Positions 28,116 through 39,681 of a stretch of DNA of 64,000 nucleotides are shown here, piece by piece. The translations under genes and the position numbers were made by a program. Numbering within the stretch: the first letter of the stretch is position 1; each line of letters starts with the position of its first letter. The notes under the pieces are model-generated. The model searched no databases and had not been told where the DNA came from. It saw only the letters and a program-made list of their open reading frames with translations. Source of the DNA: Sphingomonas sp. AX6 (lineage in GTDB: Bacteria > Pseudomonadota > Alphaproteobacteria > Sphingomonadales > Sphingomonadaceae); assembly GCF_902506605.1 (NCBI RefSeq), contig NZ_LR733979.1, forward strand, positions 135,468 through 199,467, in the 5' to 3' direction.

Positions 28116-29842
28116 CGACCGAGCCCGACCTCGAAGCCGATGGAATCGATCAGGGCAAGCGGCTGATCCGCAGCGGCGGCGACAAGGGATTGTCGCTGGC
28201 AGAGCGGATTTCGGAGCGGCTCCAGCGGCTGGCATGGCGGACACCGCTGCATAGCGTGCGACTGCGCGGGCGTTATCCGCTGAAGCTGATCGCGGTCGCC
28301 GACGATCCGTTCTTCGGTGACGTGACGCGCGGCCAGGCGCTGCTCGACGGCATGGTCAGCCATTTGGGCGAGACGCAGAATCTCAGCGGCCTCAACCTCA
28401 GCCGCCCCAGTTTTTCGCCGCGCTTCGCCGACTATCTCCACAGCTTCGAATGGTTGCGCGACCTGTCGAGCGTGGCGACCCGCGCCAATGCGGTGCCGAT
28501 TGCAGAGGCGATCATGCGTCAATGGCTCTCCGCGCATGCCGACAAGGTGTCCGATCCGGCGTGGCGCGCCGATCTGTGGGGGCGGCGGATGCTGTTCTGG
28601 ATCGCACATGCGCCGCTGATCCTCTCCTCCAGCGACCTCGTCTATCGGTCGAAGGTGCTGAACACGCTGGCGCGCGGCAGCCGCCACCTGGAGCGCACCG
28701 CCGACAAGGCCCCCGAAGGCTTGCCCCGCGTCGCCGCATGGTGCGGGATCATGGCATCGGGGCTGATGATCCCCGGCGGCGATCCGCGGCGTGGGTGGTG
28801 CGAGACGGGGCTGTTCCGCGCGATCGACAGCGCGATGTTCGACGATGGCGGGACGATCGGGCGTTCGCCTGCGTCGCAGCGCGAGATGGTGATGCTGCTG
28901 ACGATGGTGCGCGAATGCTATGCTGCGCGTCGTCTGGACTCGCCCGAACGGCTGCAGATTGCAATCGACAGTCTCGTCGCGGCCATGCTGGGCGTCTGCC
29001 ACGGCGATGGTGGGCTGGCGAGTTGGCAAGGCGCCGCACCCATATCGGGCGAGATGATCGCGCAATGCGTCGAAGCCTCCGGCGCGCGCGTCAGACCCTT
29101 ACGACAGGCGCGCGAATGGGGTTATCAGCGGCTGGTCGGTGGCAAGTCGGTGCTTATCATGGACGCTGCCCCGCCCCCCCTGGCTCGCGTGTCGGAGGGT
29201 GGCTGCGCTGCCACCCTGGCGTTCGAATTTTCCGACGGTCCGGCGCGGGTGATCGTCAATTGCGGGGGCGGGCGTCAGGCGCATGTCATCGTGCCACCAC
29301 CGCTTGCTGCCGGGCTGCGGACGACGGCCGCGCATTCGACGCTGACGCTGGCGGACAGCAATTCGACCGCGATCCATCCCGACGGGACATTGGGCAAGGG
29401 GGTGGGCGAGATCGAACTCAGCCGCGTTGAGGCCGACAATGCCGCACGGATCGAGGCGAGCCATGACGGTTATGTCCGCCGCTTCGGCCTGATCCACCGG
29501 CGTCAGGTTACGCTGTCGAAGGATGGCGGCGATGTGCGCGGAGAGGATATGCTGCTGCCGTCGGGGCGCAAGCGTAAACGCGGCGACGTGCCCTTTGCCA
29601 TCCGCTTCCACTTGGGCGCGGGCGTTCAGGCCTCGCCGACCGCGGACGGATTGGCAGCGTTCCTGCGCCTGCCGGGCGGCGGACTGTGGCAGTTTCGTGC
29701 AAAGGACGCGGTACTGGCGATCGAGGACAGCCTGTGGATCGGCTTCGACGGTCGCCCGCGCGCAATCAGTCAGATCGTGCTCACCGGCACCGCGCCTTCG
29801 GGTGGCGCGCATGTGAGCTGGGTCATGCACAAGGCCAAGTAG
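28112..29842 (+). CDS. heparinase II/III family protein, apparently cytoplasmic
   Basis: A 576-residue protein with a largely helical N-terminal half (WQ..LHSF-type segment [34 protein letters not shown]) and a C-terminal beta-rich heparinase II/III-like domain ([36 protein letters not shown]). No signal peptide is visible, which is unusual for a polysaccharide lyase. It starts at GTG overlapping the rpe stop (GTGA). The family includes uronic-acid polysaccharide lyases, but the substrate here is unknown, and a role in cell-envelope polysaccharide turnover is only a guess. Confidence 0.78.
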   Translation: MTTEPDLEADGIDQGKRLIRSGGDKGLSLAERISERLQRLAWRTPLHSVRLRGRYPLKLIAVADDPFFGDVTRGQALLDGMVSHLGETQNLSGLNLSRPSFSPRFADYLHSFEWLRDLSSVATRANAVPIAEAIMRQWLSAHADKVSDPAWRADLWGRRMLFWIAHAPLILSSSDLVYRSKVLNTLARGSRHLERTADKAPEGLPRVAAWCGIMASGLMIPGGDPRRGWCETGLFRAIDSAMFDDGGTIGRSPASQREMVMLLTMVRECYAARRLDSPERLQIAIDSLVAAMLGVCHGDGGLASWQGAAPISGEMIAQCVEASGARVRPLRQAREWGYQRLVGGKSVLIMDAAPPPLARVSEGGCAATLAFEFSDGPARVIVNCGGGRQAHVIVPPPLAAGLRTTAAHSTLTLADSNSTAIHPDGTLGKGVGEIELSRVEADNAARIEASHDGYVRRFGLIHRRQVTLSKDGGDVRGEDMLLPSGRKRKRGDVPFAIRFHLGAGVQASPTADGLAAFLRLPGGGLWQFRAKDAVLAIEDSLWIGFDGRPRAISQIVLTGTAPSGGAHVSWVMHKAK

Positions 29843-29850
29843 CGACCCGC

Positions 29851-29930
29851 TGTACTCCTGCGAAAGCAGGAGCGTTGGCAACCGGCGTCGTCCCTTGTAA
29901 TCCAGCGCTTCTGCTTTCGCAGGAGTACGG
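29851..29930. repeat. pair of inverted ACTCCTGCGAAAGCAGGAGT-type palindromes
   Basis: The left copy GTACTCCTGCGAAAGCAGGAG and the right copy CTTCTGCTTTCGCAGGAGTAC face each other between the convergent heparinase-like and msrA genes. Each forms a hairpin with a GAAA or TTTC loop. The same family recurs at 34091-34175. Likely REP-like element acting as a two-way terminator. Confidence 0.75.
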
Positions 29931-29934
29931 CGGA

Positions 29935-30588
29935 CTATTTGGACAGGCTCGGAAACCCCGCCTTGAACGCGGCGACCTTGGGTTTGTCCCAGCGCAGGAT
30001 GTACGGATGCGCGGGGTTCTTGCGCATGAAGTCCTGATGATATTCCTCGGCCGGGTAGAACGCCCCGCTCTCGATTCCCGTCACGATGGGTGCGGGAAAC
30101 GACTTTGCCGCGCCCAGTTGCGCGATATAGCGCTTTGCGACCATGGTCTGCGCCGATCCTTGCGGAAAGATCGCCGAGCGATAGCTGCGGCCGACATCCG
30201 GTCCCTGTCGGTTCAACTGGGTGGGGTCGTGGACGACCGAGAAGAAGATGCGCAGCAGCGTGCCGTAGGTGACTTGCGCGGGATCATAGACGATCCGGAT
30301 CGCCTCTGCATGGTCGGTCGTCTCCGCTGCGACCTGCTTGTAATTGGCGGTTGCCCTCGTCCCGCCGGCGTAGCCGCTGGTTACCGATCGCACACCCTTT
30401 ACGGCTTCGAATACCGCTTCGGTGCCCCAGAAACAGCCGCCGGCAAACACCGCGGTTTGAAGCTTACCCTCGGGCTTCACGTCCGCCTTGGGCGCAGGGA
30501 TCGGCACGGCGCGTTCGGATGCTGGCGCACCGGTCAACGCGACGGCGGCGAGTGCAACGGCACCGCCGAGGGCAAGGATCGTCTTCAT
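29935..30588 (-). CDS. msrA: peptide-methionine (S)-S-oxide reductase, exported
   Basis: MsrA with the active site FAGGCFWGTEAVFEAVKGV, where the cysteine is the nucleophile, plus TSGYAGGT and EYHQDFMRKNP near the end. A signal-peptide-like N-terminus (MKTILALGGAVALAAVALTGAPAS) implies a periplasmic enzyme that repairs oxidised methionines there. The ATG at 30588 is chosen since it begins the signal peptide; starts at 30606 and 30621 are possible, and none has a clear ribosome site. Confidence 0.9.
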   Translation of the reverse strand: MKTILALGGAVALAAVALTGAPASERAVPIPAPKADVKPEGKLQTAVFAGGCFWGTEAVFEAVKGVRSVTSGYAGGTRATANYKQVAAETTDHAEAIRIVYDPAQVTYGTLLRIFFSVVHDPTQLNRQGPDVGRSYRSAIFPQGSAQTMVAKRYIAQLGAAKSFPAPIVTGIESGAFYPAEEYHQDFMRKNPAHPYILRWDKPKVAAFKAGFPSLSK

Positions 30589-30676
30589 CGATGGAATATA
30601 GGTCATATGGGGTCCCGTCACAAAGGCTGACGAGACGGGTTCGGCATCGGCCAGCCCGGCGTTACACCGGACGTCG

Positions 30677-30832
30677 TTAGCCGACCGGCGTCACCACTGC
30701 CGACTGGGTATAATCCACGGGGATGGGCGCATCGACATTATGCGTCAGCTGCACACCGACCAGCGCGACCGCGCCGAGTGCAAATCCGCCAATGAAGTGC
30801 CGGAAAAATCCGGTGCGCTTGATCGTCCGCAT
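30677..30832 (-). CDS. small single-pass membrane protein, unknown function
   Basis: A 51-residue reading frame with basic N-terminus (MRTIKRTGFFRHF), one hydrophobic helix (IGGFALGAVALVGVQL) and a short polar tail. AAGGGG lies 6 bp before the ATG at 30832; another ATG is 6 bp upstream. I do not recognise the family. The clear ribosome site and membrane-protein layout support it, but its short length leaves doubt. It lies upstream of msrA on the same strand, 88 bp away. Confidence 0.45.
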   Translation of the reverse strand: MRTIKRTGFFRHFIGGFALGAVALVGVQLTHNVDAPIPVDYTQSAVVTPVG

Positions 30833-31017
30833 GGTCATCCCCTTATCGGGCAAGTGGTTAACGAGCCGCAAATGCCGATCCCGTCTTCGTCACCCGGTCA
30901 GCTACGTGCCGAATGAAAGATGGGATGCGAACATCCGCTTTTGGAGGGATAGATTTAATGCAGGTTAGCTGAACCGGCGCTTGGCGGCCCGTTCATCCGC
31001 CAGTCGGGTTTGTCCGC

Positions 31018-32259
<1,242 letters not shown>

Positions 32260-34038
32260 TTAGCGCGGTGCGTGCTGCGGCGCAACCAGTCGCGCAATCA
32301 TCAGCCCGCGAAGGGCATTGCCGATGTAAAATTCTTGCGTGAGATCGGCGGCGGTCAATTCGCCTTCGATGGCGCGACCTGTCGCGATCAGTTCGGCGCG
32401 GAGGACGCCGGGGAGCAGGCCATGCGCTGGCGGGGTCACCAGCACGCCGCGCTTTTCGACGAAAAGGTTGGTGAAACTGCCTTCGGTCAGCCGCCCTTCG
32501 GGGGTGGCGAACAGCACGTCGAACGCGCCGGATGCATGGCGCGCGGTGTCGTAGAAGGTGCGGTCGGTCGTCTTGTGGTTGAGCCGGAAATCGTGCGGCG
32601 ACACCGGCAGGGGGGCGATTGCCACCTCGACCGGTCCATCGGGCGCGGGCGGCATCGCGGCGATTTCGATCGCGATCGCCCCGCTCTTGGCGAGCAACAG
32701 CCGTACGCGCGACGGGGCGAGCAGGCGAAAGGTCGCAACCTGAAGCGCATTGCGCGCGGCATGGCGATCGAAAGCGAAGCCGAAGGTCGCGGCACTGGCG
32801 CGCATTCGTTCCAGATGGCGTTCGAGCAGGACGACGCCGCTGAGGGGGTCAAATGCCATCGTCTCGATCAGGTCGAAACCGCGTTGCCCCGCGGTGACGA
32901 ACGCGCCCTTCGCCAGACATTCGGCCCATTCCTCATTCGCACGAGAATCGGCGACGATGCCCGAGCCGAGACCCATCTGGAACGGTTCGCCGTCCGCCGC
33001 CCACAGCGTGCGGATCGCGACGTTGAACATTGCATCGCCTGTCGGATCGATGCGTCCGATCGCGCCGGTGTAGGGGCCGCGGGGAACGCCGCGTTCGACC
33101 GTCTCAATGACCTGCATAGCCCGAACCTTGGGTGCGCCGGTGATCGAGCCACAGGGGAACAATGCTTCGATCGCGTCGACGGCATCGCGGGCGGGGGCCA
33201 ATGTGGCAGTGACGCCCGACACCATTTGATGCACGCTGGGATAGGTCTCCACCACGAACCGCTCGGGCACTTGCATGCTGCCCGGCATCGCAATCCGGCT
33301 GAGGTCGTTGCGCAGCAGATCGACGATCATCAGGTTTTCGGCGCGCTGTTTCGGATCGCTGCGCAGCAAATCGATGGCGGCGCGGTCGGCATCGAGGCTG
33401 GCCCCGCGCCGCGCGGTGCCCTTCATCGGGCGGGCGCGGAGGTTGCCGCCCTCAAGCGCAAAGAACAATTCAGGGGAGAAGGAGAGCAGCCATGCGTCCT
33501 CGGTCCGCACCAGCGCGCCGAACGGTGCTTGGGCGCGGCGTCTGATCGCGGCGTAGAGCGCGAGCGGATCGCCTTCGCTGGCGACCCGCGCCTGAAAGGT
33601 CAGGTTCGCCTGATAGATATCGCCTGCCGAGATATAGTCGGCCACCTGCGCCGCCGCCGCGAAATAGGCGTCGCGCGTGACCAGCGGTTGCGGTTCGCCC
33701 ACCCAAGCCCCTGCTGCGTCGGGCAGCAGCGTCACGAGATCGGCGTTGGCAATCTCATGATAACCCTCGAACAGGCCGAACCATGCGACCGGCAGCGTCC
33801 CCGGTGCGACCGGCCCGCCCTTGGGCTCGAACGCCGGACCTGCACCATAACTGAGCCACCCTGCGGCGTGGAGGCCATCTTTCGATGCCTCCCGCAATCG
33901 CGCCATAAGTGGCGGCACCTCTTCCGTCCGGTGCGCCTGCAAATGATCGACCGGATGGCGATAGAGCCGCGCCGGACCGCCGCCGGATCGGGCATCGTCG
34001 AGCAGGACGAACGGACTATCGGCGGAAATCGGCCCCAT
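32260..34038 (-). CDS. fused aminodeoxychorismate synthase component I / aminodeoxychorismate lyase
   Basis: A 592-residue bifunctional protein. Residues ~1-370 are the PabB chorismate-binding domain, with SAGDIYQANLTF, FSPELFFALEGG, RPMKGTARRG, IVDLLRNDLSRIA and the closing PCGSITGAPKVRAMQVI. Residues ~385-590 are a PabC-like fold-type IV PLP lyase (GFDLIETMAFDP, HKTTDRTFYD, EGRLTEGSFTNLF). It would make 4-aminobenzoate for folate, with a glutaminase PabA encoded elsewhere. The start is set at ATG 34038; the frame stays open to 34422, but that stretch crosses a repeat and the opposite gene and looks non-coding. Confidence 0.87.
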   Translation of the reverse strand: MGPISADSPFVLLDDARSGGGPARLYRHPVDHLQAHRTEEVPPLMARLREASKDGLHAAGWLSYGAGPAFEPKGGPVAPGTLPVAWFGLFEGYHEIANADLVTLLPDAAGAWVGEPQPLVTRDAYFAAAAQVADYISAGDIYQANLTFQARVASEGDPLALYAAIRRRAQAPFGALVRTEDAWLLSFSPELFFALEGGNLRARPMKGTARRGASLDADRAAIDLLRSDPKQRAENLMIVDLLRNDLSRIAMPGSMQVPERFVVETYPSVHQMVSGVTATLAPARDAVDAIEALFPCGSITGAPKVRAMQVIETVERGVPRGPYTGAIGRIDPTGDAMFNVAIRTLWAADGEPFQMGLGSGIVADSRANEEWAECLAKGAFVTAGQRGFDLIETMAFDPLSGVVLLERHLERMRASAATFGFAFDRHAARNALQVATFRLLAPSRVRLLLAKSGAIAIEIAAMPPAPDGPVEVAIAPLPVSPHDFRLNHKTTDRTFYDTARHASGAFDVLFATPEGRLTEGSFTNLFVEKRGVLVTPPAHGLLPGVLRAELIATGRAIEGELTAADLTQEFYIGNALRGLMIARLVAPQHAPR

Positions 34039-34090
34039 CCCGTCGTCGATGCCGTGCTTAGGTCCAGGCTTCAACCCCTCGACCGTCTCT

Positions 34091-34175
34091 TGTACTCCTG
34101 CGAAAGCAGGAGTGGTGGCGGCAAGAGGGGGTGGGACTGTGCTTGTTGCCAACACTCCTGCTTTCGCAGGAGCAC
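34091..34175. repeat. pair of inverted ACTCCTGCGAAAGCAGGAGT-type palindromes
   Basis: Copies TGTACTCCTGCGAAAGCAGG (34091 on) and ACTCCTGCTTTCGCAGGAGC (34154 on) face each other in the gap between the divergent pabB-pabC and metallo-hydrolase genes. This is the same family as 29851-29930, here upstream of both genes, so it is not a terminator for either neighbour. Confidence 0.75.
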
Positions 34176-34224
34176 GCATGGCCCGATGTTGCCGCCCTGC
34201 GTCCCGTTGCCTATGTCGCCTGTT

Positions 34225-34883
34225 ATGGAACAGCCTCCGCTTCGTGCCGCCATCATCCCCGTGACCCCGCTTCAGCAGAATTGCTCGCTGATCTGGTGTA
34301 CGAAAACGATGCGCGGCGCGTTCGTCGATCCGGGCGGCGACTTGCCGCGGCTGAAGGCGGCGATGGCGCAGCACGGGGTGACCATCGAGAAGATCCTGCT
34401 GACTCACGGCCATATCGACCATTGCGGCGAAGCGGGGACGCTGGCCAAGGAACTGGGAGTGCCGATCGAGGGGCCAGAGGAGGCCGATCGATTCTGGATT
34501 TCACGGCTGGATGAAGACGGCAAGAATTACGGCATCCGCGGCGCCGTGTTCGAACCCGACCGCTGGCTGGTTCAGGGCGATACAGTGACGGTCGGCGAAC
34601 TGACGCTCGACGTCTATCATTGTCCCGGCCACACGCCGGGGCATGTCGTTTTCCACCATCCGGCGTCGAAGCTGGCGCTCGTCGGTGACGTGCTGTTCCA
34701 GGGTTCCATCGGCCGGACGGATTTTCCGATGGGCAATCACCAGGATCTGATCGATGCGATCGTCACTAGGTTATGGCCGCTGGGCGACGATACCGCCTTC
34801 ATTCCGGGGCATGGCCAAATGTCGACCTTTGCGCATGAGCGGCGCAGCAATCCGTTCGTCGCGGATGCGGCGTTGGCGTCCGC

Positions 34884-34887
<4 letters not shown>
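34225..34887 (+). CDS. MBL-fold metallo-hydrolase, glyoxalase II-like
   Basis: A 220-residue metallo-beta-lactamase fold protein. The metal motif THGHIDHCGEAG (HxHxDH) is near residues 56-67, with HCPGHTPGHVVFHH and VGDVLFQGSIGRTDF further on and PGHGQMSTFAHERR at the end. This is the compact glyoxalase II-like group that hydrolyses thioesters such as S-lactoylglutathione; the actual substrate is uncertain. ATG 34225 is chosen; ATG 34213 is equally possible, and neither has a good ribosome site. The stop overlaps the next gene. Confidence 0.85.
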
Positions 34888-35897
<1,010 letters not shown>

Positions 35898-35912
35898 CGA
35901 AGTCCCCCTCCA

Positions 35913-35989
35913 CCGTTTGTTTCGAGCGAAGTCGAGAAACATGGACTGGCGCTTCGTCAGGGTTTCTCGACTTCGCTCGAAACGAACGG
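35913..35989. repeat. long inverted repeat between convergent genes
   Basis: The left arm CCGTTTGTTTCGAGCGAAGT...GAGAAAC (35913-35940) is matched by the right arm GGTTTCTCGACTTCGCTCGA...GAACGG (35961-35989), giving a long near-perfect stem. It lies between the convergent deacetylase and MAPEG genes and can act as a terminator for both. This is a third repeat family in the window. Confidence 0.8.
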
Positions 35990-36006
35990 GATGGGTAGAA
36001 GTGAAG

Positions 36007-36444
36007 TCACCCCATGGCAGGCGGCAGGGGGATCGCCACACCGGGCGCGCCACCGCTCGCCAGGATCACGATTGCATAGATTGCGAGTCCCGCGGTTACG
36101 GCAAACGTCACGATGATCCCGAAGCCGCGCGCGGGCATCACGCCGTCCATGCCGATCGGGTGCGCGATCCGCGCCAGCACGAACGCCACCGCCGCGACCC
36201 ACAATCCGATGTTTTCCCCGCGCGCCGTCTCCGTCAACGCCAATAGAATCAACACCACCGGCGCGAATTCGGCGAAGTTCAGTTGCGCGCGCATCCGCGC
36301 CGTCAATCGTTCGTTGCCGCCATCGCCGATGCTGATCTTTTCCGCGCGGCGCACCGCCCCGATTCGCATCGCCAGCCACAGGTTGATGAACGCACATGCC
36401 GCCGCCGCGCTCAGCGTCACCGGCAAGGTCAGGCCACCCATCAT
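36007..36444 (-). CDS. MAPEG family membrane protein
   Basis: A 145-residue protein with four hydrophobic segments, recognisable as MAPEG by [43 protein letters not shown], and [12 protein letters not shown]. Bacterial MAPEG proteins are related to microsomal glutathione transferases; substrate unknown. The start is the ATG-ATG pair after GGGGGAGAGACG, nearly the same leader as the pectate lyase gene. Confidence 0.85.
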   Translation of the reverse strand: MMGGLTLPVTLSAAAACAFINLWLAMRIGAVRRAEKISIGDGGNERLTARMRAQLNFAEFAPVVLILLALTETARGENIGLWVAAVAFVLARIAHPIGMDGVMPARGFGIIVTFAVTAGLAIYAIVILASGGAPGVAIPLPPAMG

Positions 36445-36662
36445 CGTCTCTCCCCCTTGGTTCTTATCTCGTTTCGTCGGCGTGCCACCGATGGCCAGCG
36501 CTTGCAACGCCGCGGAAATTCGGTATAGGCACCCGCTCGCCTCGCGACCTCGCTATCCCGCTGGTCCGGCGGTGGCCGGTGACGGTCGCTTGTCCGGAAA
36601 AGCGCGGTCGGCGTATCGCGACACCCGATTCGTTTTTGATCGATTTCGTAAAGGTTGCCGAG

Positions 36663-36842
36663 ATGGCCGTTCCAAAAAGAAAGACTACGCCTTCGCGGCG
36701 CGGTATGCGTCGTTCACACGACGCGCTGACAGTGCAGGCATTCCAGGAATGCTCGAACTGCGGCGAACTCAAGCGCCCGCACACCCTGTGCTCGGCGTGC
36801 GGCCATTATAACGGCCGCGAAGTCATCTCGGTCGAAGGCTGA
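36663..36842 (+). CDS. rpmF: 50S ribosomal protein L32
   Basis: A 59-residue L32 starting [21 protein letters not shown] and holding the zinc-ribbon-like [20 protein letters not shown]. It is a component of the large ribosomal subunit. The start is the ATG at 36663; the longer open frame upstream is not coding. It is followed after 38 bp by plsX, the classic rpmF-plsX-fabH order. Confidence 0.97.
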   Translation: MAVPKRKTTPSRRGMRRSHDALTVQAFQECSNCGELKRPHTLCSACGHYNGREVISVEG

Positions 36843-36880
36843 TACGCCTCCCACCCCGTTAGTTGAGGTTGGACCCGCGC

Positions 36881-37939
36881 ATGTCTGCAAGCTCCAGAAT
36901 CGCCGTCGATGCGATGGGCGGCGATGAGGGGCTTGCGGTAATGCTGGCTGGCGTTGCGCGTGCGCGACGCCGGTTCGATGGTCTGCGTTTTCTGTTGGTG
37001 GGTGACGAGACGGCGATTCGCGCCGGGCTCGAATCGCATCCCAATCTGACCGCCGCCTCCGAAATCGTCCACGCGCCCGACCAGGTCGGCGCGAACGACA
37101 AGCCGAGCCAGGCGATCCGCCGCGCCAAGACCACATCGATGGGCATCGCCATCGATCTGGTGAAGCGGGGGGAGGCCGCCGCGGCGGTCTCGTCGGGCAA
37201 TACCGGCGCGCTGATGGCGATGGCCAAATTGTCGCTGCGGACGATGAAGGACATCGACCGCCCGGCGCTTGCCGCATTGCTCCCCAGCCTGGGCAAGACC
37301 GACACGGTGATGCTCGATCTGGGTGCCAATACCGAAGTCGATGCCCGCAACCTGATCGAATTCGCGGTGATGGGCGCGGCCTATGCACGCACCGCGCTCG
37401 ACCTCGAACGCCCGCGCGTCGCCCTGCTCAATATCGGCACCGAAGAGGGCAAGGGCACCGACGAAATCCGCGATGCCGCCGCCGCCCTTCGTCTTGCCGT
37501 TCACCTGCCGATGGAATTCGTGGGCTTCATCGAGGGCAACCGGCTGTCGCGCGGCGAAGTCGATGTCATCGTTTGCGACGGGTTTTCCGGTAATATCGCG
37601 CTGAAGACGATGGAGGGCACCGCGCGGTTCGTGGCGGACCTGTTGAAGCGCGCCTTCTCAAGTTCGGTGCGATCGAAGCTCGGCTTCCTGATCTCTCTGC
37701 CCGCGACGCGGTTGCTGCGCGATCATCTCGACCCCAACAATCACAATGGTGCGGTGTTTCTCGGCCTCAACGGGCTAGTGGTCAAAAGCCATGGCGGCGC
37801 GAATGAGATGGGCGTCGAGAACGCGATCGCGGTCGCGGCCAAGATGGTTCGCGACGATCTGACGACACGCATCCACGAAGATCTTCGCCATTTCGAGGAA
37901 GATGCGCGCGCCGCGCAAGGCGGAGTGCTCGCCAAGTGA
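36881..37939 (+). CDS. plsX: phosphate acyltransferase PlsX
   Basis: A 352-residue Pls[12 protein letters not shown] at the start, [50 protein letters not shown] and [15 protein letters not shown]. It makes acyl-phosphate from acyl-ACP for phospholipid synthesis at the inner membrane. The ATG at 36881 lies just before the conserved IAVDAMGGD. The stop overlaps fabH (GTGA). Confidence 0.95.
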   Translation: MSASSRIAVDAMGGDEGLAVMLAGVARARRRFDGLRFLLVGDETAIRAGLESHPNLTAASEIVHAPDQVGANDKPSQAIRRAKTTSMGIAIDLVKRGEAAAAVSSGNTGALMAMAKLSLRTMKDIDRPALAALLPSLGKTDTVMLDLGANTEVDARNLIEFAVMGAAYARTALDLERPRVALLNIGTEEGKGTDEIRDAAAALRLAVHLPMEFVGFIEGNRLSRGEVDVIVCDGFSGNIALKTMEGTARFVADLLKRAFSSSVRSKLGFLISLPATRLLRDHLDPNNHNGAVFLGLNGLVVKSHGGANEMGVENAIAVAAKMVRDDLTTRIHEDLRHFEEDARAAQGGVLAK

Positions 37940-38904
37940 TCCGCTCGGTCCTCAAGGGTACCGGCGCCGCATTGCCGCGCAATCGCGTATCCAATGCACA
38001 ACTGGCGGAACGCGTCGATACGTCCGACGAATGGATCGTCGAGCGCACCGGCATCCGCTTCCGCCACATCGCGGAAAGCGACGAGACGACCGGCACGCTC
38101 GCGACCGAGGCCGCGCGCAAGGCGATCGACGCGGCCGGTCTGGTCGCAACCGACATCGACCTGATCGTGCTGGCGACCGCCACCCCCGACCAGACCTTTC
38201 CCGCCACCGCGACCAAGGTTCAGGCCGCGCTCGGCATCGACGATTGCGTCGCGTTCGACGTGGCGGCGGTGTGCTCCGGCTTTCTCTATGCGGTACAGGT
38301 TGCCGACGCGATGATCCGGTCGGGCGTCCATACCCGCACGCTGGTGATCGGGTCGGAGACGTTCAGCCGCATCCTCGATTGGGAAGACCGCACCACCTGC
38401 GTCCTGTTCGGCGACGGCGCGGGCGCGATCGTGCTGGCAGCGGAGGACAGCGACGCCGAACAACCGCGCGGAATATTGGCCACCAAGCTCCATGCCGATG
38501 GGCGGCACAATGATCTGCTCTATGTCGATGGCGGGCCGTCGACCACGGGCACGGTCGGCAAGCTGCGCATGAAGGGCCGCGAAGTATTCCGCCACGCGGT
38601 CGTCAATCTGGCCGCGGTGATGAACGAAGCGCTGGCGGGTCTGGACCTGACGGCCGACGATGTCGATTGGGTGGTCCCGCATCAGGCCAACGCCCGCATC
38701 CTCGACGCCACCGCGCGCAAGCTTAACCTGTCGCCCGACAAGGTGGTGGTGACGGTCGATCAACACGCCAACACCTCGGCTGCGTCGGTGCCGCTGGCGC
38801 TCGACACCGCGATCCGCGACGGGCGGATCAAGCCGGGCGATCTGGTGGTACTCGAGGCGATGGGCGGCGGCTTCACCTGGGGCGCTGCGGTCCTGCGAGT
38901 CTAA
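37936..38904 (+). CDS. fabH: 3-oxoacyl-ACP synthase III
   Basis: A 322-residue KAS III. The catalytic triad is visible as [12 protein letters not shown] (Cys ~113), [10 protein letters not shown] (His ~252) and [10 protein letters not shown] (Asn ~281). [17 protein letters not shown] near the N-terminus is also typical. It condenses acetyl-CoA with malonyl-ACP to begin fatty-acid synthesis. The GTG start is embedded in the plsX stop. Confidence 0.95.
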   Translation: MIRSVLKGTGAALPRNRVSNAQLAERVDTSDEWIVERTGIRFRHIAESDETTGTLATEAARKAIDAAGLVATDIDLIVLATATPDQTFPATATKVQAALGIDDCVAFDVAAVCSGFLYAVQVADAMIRSGVHTRTLVIGSETFSRILDWEDRTTCVLFGDGAGAIVLAAEDSDAEQPRGILATKLHADGRHNDLLYVDGGPSTTGTVGKLRMKGREVFRHAVVNLAAVMNEALAGLDLTADDVDWVVPHQANARILDATARKLNLSPDKVVVTVDQHANTSAASVPLALDTAIRDGRIKPGDLVVLEAMGGGFTWGAAVLRV

Positions 38905-38994
38905 ACTGGGACAAGCGGCAGATGGGGGCGGCTTTCGCTGCCGCTAAACCCATGCTATCATGGCCGATCACGGCATTTCGGGGGTGGAAACCAC

Positions 38995-39294
38995 ATGGCG
39001 GCAGGCGAAACTCTGACACGGGCCGATCTGGCCGATGCGCTCAACCGGGAAATCGGACTGTCGCGTGCCGACAGCGCGGAAATGGTTGAGAAGATCCTGT
39101 TCCACATGTGCGAATCGCTGTCGCGCGGCGACAATGTGAAGATTTCGGGGTTTGGCACCTTTGTCCTGCGCGACAAGGGTGAGCGCGTCGGCCGCAATCC
39201 CAAGACCGGCGTCGAAGTGCCGATCGCACCGCGCCGCGTCCTCACCTTCCGCGCCAGCCAGATGATGCGCGACCGCATCGTCTCGGCGGGCTGA
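38995..39294 (+). CDS. ihfA: integration host factor subunit alpha
   Basis: A 99-residue HU/IHF-family protein: [25 protein letters not shown], then [28 protein letters not shown] with the DNA-minor-groove arm, and [16 protein letters not shown]. It bends DNA as a heterodimer with IhfB. The position after plsX-fabH and before a MerR gene is a standard alphaproteobacterial arrangement and supports IhfA over HU. Confidence 0.92.
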   Translation: MAAGETLTRADLADALNREIGLSRADSAEMVEKILFHMCESLSRGDNVKISGFGTFVLRDKGERVGRNPKTGVEVPIAPRRVLTFRASQMMRDRIVSAG

Positions 39295-39301
39295 ACCCCG
39301 C

Positions 39302-39634
39302 TTGGCCGGTTCCGACAAGGCAGAGGGTGCGTGGCGCACCATCGGTGAAGTCGCGGCGGAAATCGGCCTTCCCCAGCATCGGCTGCGCTATTGGGAAACG
39401 CGCTTTCCCCAGTTGAAGCCGCTCCAGCGTGGCGGGCAACGACGCTATTACCGGCCCGAGGACGTCGATCTGGTACGCCGGATCGACCGGCTGCTGAACC
39501 ATGAAGGCTATACGATCGCGGGGGTGCAGAAGCTGCTTGCGGGCGCGCGCCGCGCGCCGCGTAGCGAGGTCGTGGACCAGCGCGCGCAGTTGCGGCTGAT
39601 CCGTGATCGATTGAAACGGGCGCTTAGCCAGTAA
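39302..39634 (+). CDS. MerR family transcriptional regulator
   Basis: A 110-residue MerR-type protein: WRTIGEVAAEIGLPQHRLRYWETRFPQLKPLQRGGQRRYYRPEDVDLVRRI is a full winged helix-turn-helix, followed by a short helix with no metal- or drug-binding domain. It starts at a TTG 7 bp after ihfA, with no ATG in the frame. This is the small MerR conserved downstream of ihfA in many alphaproteobacteria; its targets are unknown. Confidence 0.88.
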   Translation: MAGSDKAEGAWRTIGEVAAEIGLPQHRLRYWETRFPQLKPLQRGGQRRYYRPEDVDLVRRIDRLLNHEGYTIAGVQKLLAGARRAPRSEVVDQRAQLRLIRDRLKRALSQ

Positions 39635-39644
39635 CCTTATCGCT

Positions 39645-39674
39645 CGTCACCCCGGCACTTCGGCCGGGGTGACG
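39645..39674. terminator. palindromic REP-like terminator between convergent genes
   Basis: CGTCACCCCGGCACTTCGGC... folds into a near-perfect hairpin, the single-copy form of the CGTCACCCCGG repeat. It is the only structure between the convergent merR and flippase genes. Confidence 0.65.
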
Positions 39675-39681
39675 GAAGGGG

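Noticed and set aside
34039..34422. N-terminal extension of the pabB-pabC protein
   Set aside because: The stretch crosses a REP-like repeat and the start of the divergent metallo-hydrolase, has no PabB homology, and an ATG at 34038 begins the domain properly.
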